A stretch of DNA of 64,000 nucleotides from Rhizobium sp. 2MFCol3.1 (GTDB lineage: Bacteria > Pseudomonadota > Alphaproteobacteria > Rhizobiales > Rhizobiaceae). The stretch's first letter is position 1, and each line of letters begins with the position of its first letter. The position numbers and the translations under genes are program-made. The notes beneath the pieces were generated by a model that did not search any database, was not told the DNA's origin, and saw nothing but the letters and a program-made list of their open reading frames with translations. The DNA lies in the NCBI RefSeq assembly GCF_000377565.1, contig NZ_KB898353.1, forward strand, positions 248,001-312,000, in the 5' to 3' direction. Positions 10,668 to 20,151 of the stretch are shown in pieces.

Positions 10668-11987
10668 TCAGTTATGCGTACGCGCGCCGGCTTTGCGGCT
10701 GAAGAGCTTGCGGAAGACCGGGTAGATATTGCCGGGTCTTGCGATGCGGGCCATGTGGAAGTTGGGGACCTCGCCATCGACGGTGCGATAGGCGCGCCAA
10801 AGCGAAGTGCCATTGTCGGTGGCGCCGAATATCTCGGTCTCCCGTTCGTCTATGATCTCGACATATGCGTAATATTGGCAAAGCCGCATCAGGTCACCGC
10901 GCAGGAGCGCCGCACATCGCTCGGAATCGCCGCTGCTGTTGTCGCCGTCGGAAGCCTGGGCCGCGTAGATGTTCCACATGTCGGCCGGGTAGCGCGCTTC
11001 GATGATCCGCTGCATCTCCTCGAGAGCCGTGGAGACCACCGTGCCGCCGCTCTGCTTGCTGTAGAAGAAGGTCTCTTCATCCACCTCATGCGCCTCGTCG
11101 GTGTGGCGGATGAAGATGATGTCGATCCGGCCGTAACGGCGCTTGAGGAAGAGGTGCAGCAGCACGAAGAAGCGCTTGGCGAGATCCTTCTCGCGCTCGC
11201 CCATCGAGGCTGAGACGTCCATCAGGCAGAACATCACGGCATTGGCGTTCGGCACCGGCTGGCGCTCGAAGCGGTTGAAGCGAACGTCGACGGGATCGAC
11301 ATAGGAAATCCGCCGCCGGCGGCGCTCAAGCGTCGCAAGGTCTTCGCGCAGGGCCGTCAGTTTGCGGCGGGTCTCGGCCGAGAGCGGCGTCTCGGCTTCG
11401 AGCGCCGCGATCTCGTCGGTGATGAGCTTTACCTGCCGCTCGCTGGGCCGCTGCAAGGCCATGCGCCGGCCGAAGCTGTTGCGCATCGTGCGGCCGATAT
11501 TGATGTTGGTGGGGGAGCCGGAAGTGGTGAAGCCGACGCGTTGCGGTTTGAACGTCACCGTTTCCTTCAGGCTCAGCTTGATGAGATCAGGCAGTTCGAG
11601 GTCCTCGAAAAAGAGATCGAGCACTTCTTCGCGCGACAGGATGAACTGAAAATCGTCATCGCTTCCGCCGCCACCCGCGCCATGTCCCCCACCGCCGCCC
11701 GCGCCGCCATCGGGCTTCGAGATACGGTCGCCCGCCGAAAACTCCTTGTTTCCCGGCAGCACATGTTCCCGGTTGCCCGATGTGGAGGAGGGGCGAAAGC
11801 TCGGCTCACCGGCGCCGCGCGCGGGCATCGGAACACCATGGGCGGTGTCGACATCCGCTATCTTGTCGGATTTGATCTGATCCTTGATCGCCCGCTTCAG
11901 CTCGTCGCGGGCGCGTTTCAGGAATCGTTGCCGGTTGCCGAGGCTCTTGTCCTTCGGGTTAAGCCGGCGGTCGATGAAATTCGGCAT
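10668..11987 (-). CDS. yeaH: YeaH/YhbH family protein (DUF444, VWA-like)
   Basis: A 439-residue DUF444 protein. After a basic N-terminus (FIDRRLNPKDKSLGNRQRF) there is a Gly/Ser-rich linker at about residues 90-105, then a von Willebrand A-like domain with the metal-site signature LMDVSASMGERE near residue 230. The C-terminal motif YAYVEIIDERETEIF is conserved in the family. Its role is unknown; it always accompanies the PrkA kinase and SpoVR and probably acts as a partner or substrate of the kinase. It is the middle gene of the operon, 37 bp after prkA. Confidence 0.92.
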   Translation of the reverse strand: MPNFIDRRLNPKDKSLGNRQRFLKRARDELKRAIKDQIKSDKIADVDTAHGVPMPARGAGEPSFRPSSTSGNREHVLPGNKEFSAGDRISKPDGGAGGGGGHGAGGGGSDDDFQFILSREEVLDLFFEDLELPDLIKLSLKETVTFKPQRVGFTTSGSPTNINIGRTMRNSFGRRMALQRPSERQVKLITDEIAALEAETPLSAETRRKLTALREDLATLERRRRRISYVDPVDVRFNRFERQPVPNANAVMFCLMDVSASMGEREKDLAKRFFVLLHLFLKRRYGRIDIIFIRHTDEAHEVDEETFFYSKQSGGTVVSTALEEMQRIIEARYPADMWNIYAAQASDGDNSSGDSERCAALLRGDLMRLCQYYAYVEIIDERETEIFGATDNGTSLWRAYRTVDGEVPNFHMARIARPGNIYPVFRKLFSRKAGARTHN

Positions 11988-12024
11988 GCGCCAATCCCTC
12001 GCTTTGGCTCCGGTTTTGGCATCG

Positions 12025-13974
12025 TCAACCGGCCTTGTTCACCCGCATGTACCAATCGACCAGTCGGCGGACCTGGCGCGCGGTATAGCCACGCTCGATC
12101 ATCCGCTGAACGAATTCGTCATGCTGCTTCTCGGTCGAGCTATCCTTCTTGGAGCCGAAGCTGATGACGGGCAGCAGATCCTCGACTTGACCGAACATCC
12201 GCTTTTCGATCACCTCGCGCAGTTTCTCGTAGCTTGTCCAAGCCGGATTGCGGCCGCCATTGCGCGCCCTTGCCCGCAGCGTGAACTTCACCACTTCGTT
12301 GCGGAAATCCTTGGGATTGGCGATGCCGGCAGGCTTCTCGATCTGCGAGAGTTCGCTGTCCAGGATTTCGCGGTTCAGGATCTGGCCGGTATCGGCATCC
12401 TTGAAATCCTGGTCCTCCAGCCAGGCATCCGCATAGGATATGTAGCGGTCGAAGAGGTTTTGGCCATATTCGCTGTAGGATTCCAGATAAGCCTTCTGGA
12501 TCTCGTGGCCGATGAACTCGGCATAGCGGGTGGCGATCTCCGACTTGATGAAGTCGAGATAACTCGCCTCCATTTCCTTCGGAAACTGCTCGCGCTTGAT
12601 CGCCTGCTCGAGGATATACATGAGGTGCACGGGATCGGCGGCGACTTCCTTGGTGTCGTAGTTGAAGGTCTCCGACAGCACCTTGAAGGCAAAGCGGGTG
12701 CTGATGCCGTTCATGCCCTCGTCGACGCCGGCGACATCGCGATATTCCTGCACGGACTTGGCCTTGGGATCGGTGTCCTTCAGGTTCTCGCCGTCGTAGA
12801 CGCGCATCTTGGTGTAGAGTGGCGAGTTTTCGTGGCGGATCAGGCGTGTCGCCACAGTGAAGCGGCTGAGATTTTCCAGAACCTCCGGTGCGCAGGCGCT
12901 CTTTGCGAGCTCGCTTTCGCGCAGCAGCTTCTCATAGATCTGCCGTTCCTCGGTCACGCGCAGGCAATAGGGCACCTTGACCACGAGGATACGGTCGAGA
13001 AAGGCTTCGTTGTTGCGGTTGTTCTTGAACTGCTGCCACTCGGATTCGTTGGAGTGGGCAACCACGATGCCTTGGTAGGGGAAGGCGCCGAAGTTTTCGG
13101 TGCCGTTATAGCTGCCCTCCTGCGTTGCCGTCAGCAGCGGGTGCAGCACCTTGATCGGCGCCTTGAACATTTCGACGAATTCGAGCAACCCCTGCGTCGT
13201 GCGGTTGAGGCCGCCGCTGTAGGAATAAGCGTCGGGGTCGGCCTGGCTGTAATTTTCCAGCTGGCGGATATCGACCTTGCCGACCAGCGCCGAGACGTCC
13301 TGATTGTTCTCGTCACCGGGCTCGGTCTTGGCGATGGCGATCTGGCGTAGCCTCGACGGCATCAGCTTGACGACGCTGAAGCGCGAGATATCGCCGCCGA
13401 TCTCGTCGAGCCGCTTGGTGGCCCAGGGCGAAATCAGGCCGGTGAGCCGGCGTCTGGCGATCCCGTACTTGTCTTCCAGGAGATCGGACATGCGCTCCGG
13501 CTGGAAGAGACCCAGCGGTGATTCGAAGACCGGGCTCACCTGTCCGTCGATCGCCAGCGTGTAGATCGGGAAACGCTCCATCAGCTTTTTCAGCCGTTCG
13601 GCGAGAGACGACTTGCCGCCGCCTACGGGACCGAGGAGATAGAGGATCTGCTTGCGCTCTTCGAGACCCTGCGCGGCATATCTGAAATAGCCGACGATCC
13701 GCTCGATCGTGTCTTCCATTCCATAGAAATCGGCAAAGGCGGGATAAATCTTGACGGTGCGGTTGGAGAATATGCGGCCTAATCGCTCATCGGCGCTGGT
13801 GTCGATTAGTTTAGGTTCGCCAATGGCTTCCACCATGCGTTCCTGCGCGGTGGCATATAGTCGTTTGTCATCACGGCAGGCCAGGAGGTATTCCTGGAGA
13901 CTTAGCTCTTCTTGCGCGGCGTTCGTATAGATCTCCGAAAACAGATCGAATACGTCGCTTTCGCTCTTCTGCAT
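12025..13974 (-). CDS. prkA: PrkA/YeaG family serine protein kinase
   Basis: A 649-residue PrkA-type kinase, a cytoplasmic protein with an AAA-like N-terminal domain and a kinase-like C-terminal domain. The P-loop GPVGGGKS is at residues 115-122. Family segments include FYGMEDTIERIVGYF, LGLFQPERMSDLLEDKYGI, YNGTENFGAFPYQGIVVAHS and GMNGISTRFAFKVLSE. Homologues phosphorylate target proteins under nutrient or nitrogen stress. It is the first gene of a three-gene operon; the promoter should lie in 13975-14208. I could not assign a sigma factor to it. Confidence 0.93.
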   Translation of the reverse strand: MQKSESDVFDLFSEIYTNAAQEELSLQEYLLACRDDKRLYATAQERMVEAIGEPKLIDTSADERLGRIFSNRTVKIYPAFADFYGMEDTIERIVGYFRYAAQGLEERKQILYLLGPVGGGKSSLAERLKKLMERFPIYTLAIDGQVSPVFESPLGLFQPERMSDLLEDKYGIARRRLTGLISPWATKRLDEIGGDISRFSVVKLMPSRLRQIAIAKTEPGDENNQDVSALVGKVDIRQLENYSQADPDAYSYSGGLNRTTQGLLEFVEMFKAPIKVLHPLLTATQEGSYNGTENFGAFPYQGIVVAHSNESEWQQFKNNRNNEAFLDRILVVKVPYCLRVTEERQIYEKLLRESELAKSACAPEVLENLSRFTVATRLIRHENSPLYTKMRVYDGENLKDTDPKAKSVQEYRDVAGVDEGMNGISTRFAFKVLSETFNYDTKEVAADPVHLMYILEQAIKREQFPKEMEASYLDFIKSEIATRYAEFIGHEIQKAYLESYSEYGQNLFDRYISYADAWLEDQDFKDADTGQILNREILDSELSQIEKPAGIANPKDFRNEVVKFTLRARARNGGRNPAWTSYEKLREVIEKRMFGQVEDLLPVISFGSKKDSSTEKQHDEFVQRMIERGYTARQVRRLVDWYMRVNKAG

Positions 13975-14208
13975 CTTTGCTCTCCCGCGGCCGGTTGAAT
14001 GAGGACGGGATCGCTACGTGTCGGCTCGCGAGATAAGAACGCGTCAGACTATTTTATTACAATGCGCTTACGAAGTTCGGGACAGTCTGTAGCCGATAGC
14101 CGCGATACTCGTCAGACTCACATTATGCAGCCGACGCGGCAGATCGCCAAGGGCGCAGATAGGTTTTCACTCTTTTTTGCACGATATGTGACAAATCTCG
14201 TTCATGCA

Positions 14209-14238
14209 CAAAAAAGGGGCCGCTGAACGGCCCCTTTC
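14209..14238 (-). terminator. gcd: Rho-independent terminator after the glucose dehydrogenase gene
   Basis: Arms AAAGGGGCCG (14213-14222) and CGGCCCCTTT (14228-14237) with a five-base loop. On the minus strand the hairpin is followed by a T-run. It lies about 20 bp past the dehydrogenase stop codon. Confidence 0.85.
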
Positions 14239-14257
14239 TGTTGCTTTTCGCTGACGT

Positions 14258-16687
14258 TTAGTTCGGCAAAGCGTAGGCGATGACGTAGTCGCCACGGATA
14301 TCCGACTGGCGTGCGCCGCCGGCCGAGATGATGACGTACTGCTTGCCTGTCTTCGGCGACTTGTAGGTCATCGGGCCGCCCTGGCTGCCGACGGGCAGAC
14401 GGGCCTTCCAGACTTCCTTGCCGGTCGCCGTGCTGAAGGCGCGCAGGTAGAAGTCCTGCGTACCGGCGATGAAGATCAGGCCGCCCTGGGTGGCAAGCGT
14501 GCCGCCGAGCGTCGGCATGCCGATCGGGATCGGCAGACCCATCTTGATACCGAGCGGGCCGGTGTCTTCGACGGTGCCGACAGGAACCTGCCAGGCGATC
14601 TTCTGCGTCTTCATGTCGATCGCCGTCAGGCTGCCGAAGGGCGGAGCCTGGCAAGGAATGCCGAGCGCCGAAAGGAAGCGGTTCTTGTTGACCGCGTACG
14701 GCGTGCCCTTCATCGGAACGACGCCCATGCCGGTGTTGACGGACTCGCCACCGCTGTTGACGGCCTTGGTCGGTGCGGCTTCCTTCATCTGGATCCACAG
14801 ACCGAGACGCATGTCGTTGACGAAGATGTAGTTGGAGTTCGGGTCGGTCGAAAGGCCGCCCCAGTTCATGCCGCCCAGCGAGCCCGGGAAGTTGAGCGCG
14901 AGGTCGGTGCCCGGAACCGTGTAGACGCCATCGTAGCGCATGCCCTTGAAGGCGATGCGGCACAGCAGCTGGTCAAACGGCGTCGCACCCCACATGTCGC
15001 TTTCGGTCAGCGTCTTGGCGCCGATCTGCGGCATGCCGACGGAGAGCTTCTGGGTCGGAGCGTACGGCTCGTTCGGGATGTTGCCCGGCTTCACCGGTAC
15101 ATCGTCGACCTTGGTCAGCGGCTGACCGGTTGCACGATCGAGCACGTAGAGCTGGCCGGCCTTGGTGCCGAACACCAGAGCGGGAACCGTCGTGCCGTCG
15201 GCCTTCGGGAAGTCGATGAACGAAGGCTGCATCGGAACGTCGAAGTCCCACAGGTCGTTGTGAACGGTCTGATAGACCCACTTCTCACGGCCGGTGGTGG
15301 CATCGAGCGCCAGCATCGAGGCGCCGTACTTGTGGTCGAGGTCGGTGCGGGTCGCGCCGTAAAGGTCGACCGACGGGCTACCAACAGGCATGAAGACCGT
15401 GTTGGAAGCCGGATCATAGGACATCGACGCCCATACGTTCGGGGTCGAACGCGTGTAGCTTTCGCCCGGAGGCGGCAGGAGCGTGATGTTGGGGTTGCCC
15501 GGGTCGAATGCCCAACGCAGCTGGCCGGTCACGACATCGAAGCCGCGCATGACGCCACCAGGCATGTCGGTGCTGACGTTATCGGCAACGCGGCCGCCAA
15601 CGACGACGGTGGTGCCGGCAAGCGTCGGCGCCGAGGTCAGAACGTAGCTCGGATCAGCCGCCTGGCCCATGCCGACCTTCAGGTCGACGCGGCCATTGGT
15701 GCCGAAGTCAGGGCAGAACGCGCCGGTGTCGGCGTCCAGCGCGATCAGCTCGGCGGTGATCGTGTTCATCAGGATGCGGCGTTCGCAAAGCGCGCCGGGT
15801 GCGACGTTGACCGCGGTGACCGGCGTGGAGTTCGGTGCCGAAGGCTGTTCGAGCGCACGCGTCGAATCGAAGTATGCGAGGCCACGGCAACGCATCCAGA
15901 CAGACGACTTGGCGTTGATCTCGGCCTTCCAGATTTCCTTGCCGGTATCCGCGTCGATCGAGATGACGTTGTTGTGCGGGGTGCACACGAACACGCGGTC
16001 GCCGACCTGCAGCGGGGTTTCCTGGTCTTCCGCGCCGTTGGCGCCGGGGCTGATCGGCGTGTCGCCGGTGTGGTATTCCCACGCAACCTTCAGATCGCCG
16101 ACATTGTCGAGATTGATCTGGTCGAGCGCCGCAAAGCGGCTGCCGCCCGAGGTGTTGCCGTAGTGCTCCCAGTTCTTCTGTTCGCGAGCCGGATCGACCG
16201 GCGTGCGGGCCGGGCCGGCGCCAGTGGCGACGACCGGCGGATGCGGGATGAACATGCCGTAGAAGGCTGCGCCGGTGCCGATCGCGAGAATCAGAGCAAG
16301 GCCGAACGAAGCGCCGTAAGCGGGCGTGCGGCCAGCCGAGCGACGCAGCAGCGGGAAGGAGAGCGCAACGACGATGGAGCCGACGGCAATCGCCAGCAGT
16401 CGCGAGATCAGCGGCCAGAACTCAAAGCCGGCGTCCCAGATGGCCCAGATTGCCGAGAGAACGAAGACAAGGCCGAAGAGCAGGGCGCCCACTGGCTTGC
16501 GCCGGATGATGAGCAGGCCCGCGATGACAAGTCCGATGCCGGCGAGCAGGAAGTACCAGCTGCCGCCCAGCGAGACGAGCTTGCCGCCGCCGACCGCGAA
16601 AAACAACCCGGCGAGCGATATGATCGCGCCGAGCAATACCAGCCACAGGCGACCTAACAGCGCCGGTGGATTCGGTGAATTATCCAT
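14258..16687 (-). CDS. gcd: Membrane-bound PQQ-dependent glucose dehydrogenase
   Basis: An 809-residue quinoprotein oxidising glucose (and related aldoses) to gluconolactone in the periplasm, with electrons passed to ubiquinone. This activity underlies acid production and phosphate solubilisation in soil bacteria. The first 140 residues hold about five membrane segments (LWLVLLGAIISLAGLFF, YFLLAGIGLVIAGLLII, ALLFGLVFVLSAIWAI and others). The rest is the eight-bladed propeller with repeated tryptophan-docking motifs (TGKEIWKAEI, TGREKWVYQTVHNDLWDFD, TGKEVWKARLPVGSQGGP). Length matches the family. No pqq biosynthesis genes are present in the window. It is probably monocistronic, ending at a strong terminator. 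Confidence 0.95.
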   Translation of the reverse strand: MDNSPNPPALLGRLWLVLLGAIISLAGLFFAVGGGKLVSLGGSWYFLLAGIGLVIAGLLIIRRKPVGALLFGLVFVLSAIWAIWDAGFEFWPLISRLLAIAVGSIVVALSFPLLRRSAGRTPAYGASFGLALILAIGTGAAFYGMFIPHPPVVATGAGPARTPVDPAREQKNWEHYGNTSGGSRFAALDQINLDNVGDLKVAWEYHTGDTPISPGANGAEDQETPLQVGDRVFVCTPHNNVISIDADTGKEIWKAEINAKSSVWMRCRGLAYFDSTRALEQPSAPNSTPVTAVNVAPGALCERRILMNTITAELIALDADTGAFCPDFGTNGRVDLKVGMGQAADPSYVLTSAPTLAGTTVVVGGRVADNVSTDMPGGVMRGFDVVTGQLRWAFDPGNPNITLLPPPGESYTRSTPNVWASMSYDPASNTVFMPVGSPSVDLYGATRTDLDHKYGASMLALDATTGREKWVYQTVHNDLWDFDVPMQPSFIDFPKADGTTVPALVFGTKAGQLYVLDRATGQPLTKVDDVPVKPGNIPNEPYAPTQKLSVGMPQIGAKTLTESDMWGATPFDQLLCRIAFKGMRYDGVYTVPGTDLALNFPGSLGGMNWGGLSTDPNSNYIFVNDMRLGLWIQMKEAAPTKAVNSGGESVNTGMGVVPMKGTPYAVNKNRFLSALGIPCQAPPFGSLTAIDMKTQKIAWQVPVGTVEDTGPLGIKMGLPIPIGMPTLGGTLATQGGLIFIAGTQDFYLRAFSTATGKEVWKARLPVGSQGGPMTYKSPKTGKQYVIISAGGARQSDIRGDYVIAYALPN

Positions 16688-17090
16688 TGAATAGCCTCAT
16701 TGCATATCCGGCAAACGAAGATGGAAAGCCTGCAACGCGAAATGCTCGCCGCGCCCGTCCGCCGTTCGGTTAGCTGCCTTAACGACAGCAGGCGAAAAGT
16801 TTCGAGCGCACGCGGGCAGGCAAACCATGATTTGCGAAAACTGGCGCTTTCGGCGCCCATTCGGGAAAACTGCAAAAGTCCATCAGGCTCGTCCTACGTG
16901 GTTCAGAAGTTCACGCGTCAGGCACCGACGGAGGGAGACAGTACCTTAACGTCTCCAACCCTGGGCGGGATATATCGCCAGCGAAGGCATGGTGGCAAGT
17001 GCTATTTTAAAGGGATAAGCAGCCAGTCGCGGGGTTGTGACCAGCTTGATTCCGCCCAAGCAATCGCGGTTAGTCCCGTCTGTTATCTGT
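16688..17090. other. Intergenic region upstream of glucose dehydrogenase
   Basis: About 400 bp with no convincing gene. Short frames are present on both strands but lack ribosome sites and recognisable sequence. It should contain the dehydrogenase promoter. Confidence 0.4.
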
Positions 17091-17660
17091 TCAGAACGGA
17101 TTTGTGGTGGCGCTTTCGATCTTGACCGGCTTCTTGTTCGACAAACGCTCGATGCAGGCGGCATAGGTCGCGTGCATGGGATAGATGCGCGAGGTCGGGA
17201 TGACCCAGTCAGGCTCGTTGCCCTGGAACGCGACGTTGATATCCGCCATCCCGCGGAGTGCGGCGCGGATGATGCCCTGGACACCGCCCGCGTTGGAGTT
17301 TCCAGGCAGGCTCCACACACGCAGGCTCTTGCTGTCGGCGCCGATGGCCGGCACCTCCATGCTGTTGCTCTTGCCCGTCACCGAAACCTTGGTGGCAAGG
17401 TGGTCCGGGAGCGACCATGCGTCGTTCTTGATGAGCCAGGACGCATCCTTGAGGCTTTCGTGGAATTCGACGGTCCTTCCCGTCATGCTGTCCCAAACCA
17501 GCGCGCAATAGGGCTCGCCGCCATTATGCACATAGCCGATCGACCATTGGCGGGACGATCCGATCCATTCCTCGGTGCCGTTGGCAACCAGCGGAGCGCC
17601 GGCGCTGAAGAGAGCGGCAGCAAGAACAACTCTCGCGGAAAGAACGGCGAACGGTCTCAT
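17091..17660 (-). CDS. Exported protein of unknown function
   Basis: A 189-residue protein with a likely Sec signal peptide (hydrophobic core VVLAAALFSAGAPLVA, residues about 11-26). I do not recognise a named domain. Visible features are two cysteines in the mature part that could form a disulfide (in EPYCALVWDS and TYAACIERL), YVHNGGEPY and AFQGNEPDWVIPTS. It may be a periplasmic protein. It sits alone between the amine catabolism pair and the glucose dehydrogenase gene on the same strand, with more than 100 bp on each side, so no functional link is implied. Confidence 0.7.
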   Translation of the reverse strand: MRPFAVLSARVVLAAALFSAGAPLVANGTEEWIGSSRQWSIGYVHNGGEPYCALVWDSMTGRTVEFHESLKDASWLIKNDAWSLPDHLATKVSVTGKSNSMEVPAIGADSKSLRVWSLPGNSNAGGVQGIIRAALRGMADINVAFQGNEPDWVIPTSRIYPMHATYAACIERLSNKKPVKIESATTNPF

Positions 17661-17779
17661 TTTTCCGTACCTCAGTGCAACACGGCTTGGTCTTCAGGGT
17701 CTGACCCTTGAACCGTTCTTGTCGCACGAACAGGTTTCAAACCGGTGAATCGCCGCGCTTGCCGCTAAATGCCTATGTG

Positions 17780-18718
17780 TCAGGGAAGGACACAGAGCAT
17801 CTCGTAGATCAGATTTGCGGCGATCAGCGCCGTGTTGCCCGATGGGTCGAATGGCGGTGAGACCTCGACCAAATCACCGCCGACAAGGTTCAACCCGGCG
17901 CAGCCGCGGATGATTTCGAGCGCCTGCCATGTCGTGAGGCCGCCGATCTCGACCGTTCCCGTGCCCGGCGCGAAGGCCGGATCGAGGCTGTCGATGTCGT
18001 AGGTCAGGTAAACGGGCGTCGAGCCGATCTTCGCCCTAATCTCTTCCATCAGGGGCTTCAGCGATTTGCCCCAGCATTCCTCGGCCTGAACCACCGTCCA
18101 GCCCTTGTCGCGCGCCCAATCGAAATCCTCGGGCGAATAGCCGGTGCCGCGCAGGCCGATCTGGAACACCTTGTCGTTGACGAGCAACCCGTCGTCATAG
18201 GCGCGGCGGAACGGCGTGCCGTGGGCGATCTTCTCGCCGAACATCTCGTCGTTGGTGTCGGCATGGGCATCGACATGGATCAGCGCCACGGGGCCGTGCT
18301 TCTTCGCGATCGCACGCAGTATCGGATAGGTGAGCGTATGGTCGCCGCCAAGCGTCAGCGGGATGCAGGGATGGGTGAGGAGGTCGTCGTAGAAGGCGGT
18401 GATGATATCGACGGAGCGCTTGAGATCGAAGGTGTCGATCGGCACGTCGCCGATATCGGCCACCTGCATCCGCGCGAAGGGCGCCGCCCCCGTTGCCATG
18501 TTGTAGGGGCGCAGCATGCAGGACTCCTGCCGGATCTGGCGCGGGCCAAGCCGGGTGCCCGGCCGGTTGGAGGTGCCGACATCGAGCGGAATGCCGACGA
18601 AACACGCGTCGAGACCCTCCGCCGTCGCCTGGCTCGGCAGCCGCATCATCGTCGCCGGGCCGGCGAAGCGGGGCATGTCGTTGCCGCCGAGCGGCTGGTT
18701 GAACGTGTGGTCCGGCAT
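17780..18718 (-). CDS. speB: Ureohydrolase, agmatinase/guanidinobutyrase-like
   Basis: A 312-residue manganese enzyme of the arginase/agmatinase superfamily, which removes urea from a guanidino compound. The metal-binding motifs are complete: LGGDHTLTYP, VDAHADTND and YDIDSLDPAFAPGTGT. The sequence resembles agmatinases, which release putrescine from agmatine. Guanidinobutyrase or guanidinopropionase activity cannot be excluded, because these enzymes share all motifs and differ in small pocket residues. It lies 51 bp after a flavin amine oxidase gene on the same strand, which suggests that the amine released here is oxidised by the neighbour, or the reverse order of steps. Confidence 0.88.
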   Translation of the reverse strand: MPDHTFNQPLGGNDMPRFAGPATMMRLPSQATAEGLDACFVGIPLDVGTSNRPGTRLGPRQIRQESCMLRPYNMATGAAPFARMQVADIGDVPIDTFDLKRSVDIITAFYDDLLTHPCIPLTLGGDHTLTYPILRAIAKKHGPVALIHVDAHADTNDEMFGEKIAHGTPFRRAYDDGLLVNDKVFQIGLRGTGYSPEDFDWARDKGWTVVQAEECWGKSLKPLMEEIRAKIGSTPVYLTYDIDSLDPAFAPGTGTVEIGGLTTWQALEIIRGCAGLNLVGGDLVEVSPPFDPSGNTALIAANLIYEMLCVLP

Positions 18719-18769
18719 GGCTTCGTCTCTCCTGATCGCGATGGGTATGTCTTGGGTGTCGCCCGGGCG

Positions 18770-20011
18770 CTACCCTGCAAGGGCGGCGATGACCTCGCGC
18801 GCGGCGCGTTCGCCGCTTTGCAGGGCGCCATGGGCGGTCGAAAAGTCCGTGGTGTGGGTCGCTTCGCCGGCGAAGAACACGCGCTCGTCGTAAGATTTGG
18901 CGAGCGTCAGGCGGGCGTCGGAATAGCCGGGTAGCGCGTGGCTGTAGGCGCCGCCGATCGAAGCCGTCCTGGTCCAGTCCGATGCGACGAGCGGTCGGAG
19001 ATTGCGACGGAAATCGCTGCCGAACAGATGAGCGAGCTGATCCGTCGCGCGTGCGAATGCCGCTTCGTGCCCTTGCTCCGCCACGGCGCGCGCGCCGGCG
19101 CCCCCGAAGTAGCATTCGATCACGGGCTGGCCGAAGGGGCGGATATAGTAGCTTCCGGTCGATGCATCGCGGGGATCGCCGATAAGGTGCGTCTCGTCCT
19201 CGAATGGGCCGGAGCCGATGATCTCGAGGAAGAGCTTCTCGTTGGCGCCAAGCGGCAGCCGGGCCGCCGCCTCTCGCCACGCATCAAGTGCGGATGGCCA
19301 GCGGATCGTGTCTCCGGCCAGGATATTGGTGGAAGTGGTGACGATGACCGCGCGGGCGCGCACGGTGCCGACCGCTGTCTCGACCTCGACGCGACGTCCG
19401 TCGAGCCCGATCGCTTCGACGGGCGTCGAAAGCCTCACCATCGCCTCTACAGGCATGGCAGCGCTGACGAGTGCGCCATAGCCGGTTGCGACGCGCCAGT
19501 TGAAGTGCGTCGAGGCTCCGTCGTAGGCCGCGTAGTCCTTGCAGGAAATGCGCTCGAGTTCGTCGCCGCTGATATAGCCGCTCAGTGCCTGCAGGTAGCT
19601 TGTCCAGCCATCGGCCGGGTCGAGCGCATCAGAGGCGATGTCGGAGCGGGGCGGAGTGGTGGAGACCCGCTCCGTCCAATTTTCGAAGGCGATATGCGCC
19701 TCATCGCGCTCGGATGCAGTGAAGCCGAGATCGCGAAACTGGCCGCCCCAGGCGGATGACCGGCGATCGACGGCGATGCCGATCTCGCCGGCAATGCGGG
19801 TCCAGGGATTTCGATCGGCGGAGTGAAGCCAGCCGCAGCCGAGATCAACGACGCTGCCCGCTGCCGTTTTCGTCGAGGCACGGCCGCCCTTGCGGTCAAG
19901 AGCCTCGAGCACCAGCGTTTTCAGGCCGGCCTTGGCGAGCGTTCGGGCCGCACCTGTCCCGGCCGCGCCGGCGCCAATGATCACGACATCGGGCTCTTCC
20001 ATCATCGACAT
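18770..20011 (-). CDS. FAD-dependent amine oxidase
   Basis: A 413-residue flavin monoamine/polyamine oxidase. It starts with a dinucleotide-binding fold (VVIIGAGAAGTGAARTLAKAG) and the conserved RKGGRAST arginine-rich turn. The FAD-binding C-terminus shows RVFFAGEATHTTDFSTAHGA, matching the family. The start at ATG 20011 gives the usual short lead before the Rossmann fold; an upstream extension in frame is not supported. Substrate is likely a primary or polyamine. It probably forms an operon with the ureohydrolase downstream, pointing to breakdown of agmatine or putrescine as carbon and nitrogen source. Confidence 0.88.
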   Translation of the reverse strand: MSMMEEPDVVIIGAGAAGTGAARTLAKAGLKTLVLEALDRKGGRASTKTAAGSVVDLGCGWLHSADRNPWTRIAGEIGIAVDRRSSAWGGQFRDLGFTASERDEAHIAFENWTERVSTTPPRSDIASDALDPADGWTSYLQALSGYISGDELERISCKDYAAYDGASTHFNWRVATGYGALVSAAMPVEAMVRLSTPVEAIGLDGRRVEVETAVGTVRARAVIVTTSTNILAGDTIRWPSALDAWREAAARLPLGANEKLFLEIIGSGPFEDETHLIGDPRDASTGSYYIRPFGQPVIECYFGGAGARAVAEQGHEAAFARATDQLAHLFGSDFRRNLRPLVASDWTRTASIGGAYSHALPGYSDARLTLAKSYDERVFFAGEATHTTDFSTAHGALQSGERAAREVIAALAG

Positions 20012-20121
20012 GGCGTAGGCGACTTTCCTTGCGGTCAACTGAATACGAACGTCTCCGCCACATGCTCCATAAAATGGCCTGTCGATCAATGCCGTTTTCA
20101 GGCTTTTCCCTGAAACTTGAA

Positions 20122-20141
20122 GCGGGCGCTGCCGCGCCCGC
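20122..20141 (-). terminator. Probable terminator after the octapeptide-repeat gene
   Basis: Perfect 7-bp GC arms GCGGGCG and CGCCCGC around a 6-base loop, ten bases after the stop codon of the repeat gene. The following bases on the minus strand (TTCAAGTTTC) are only partly T-rich. Confidence 0.5.
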
Positions 20142-20151
20142 AATCAGCTGC

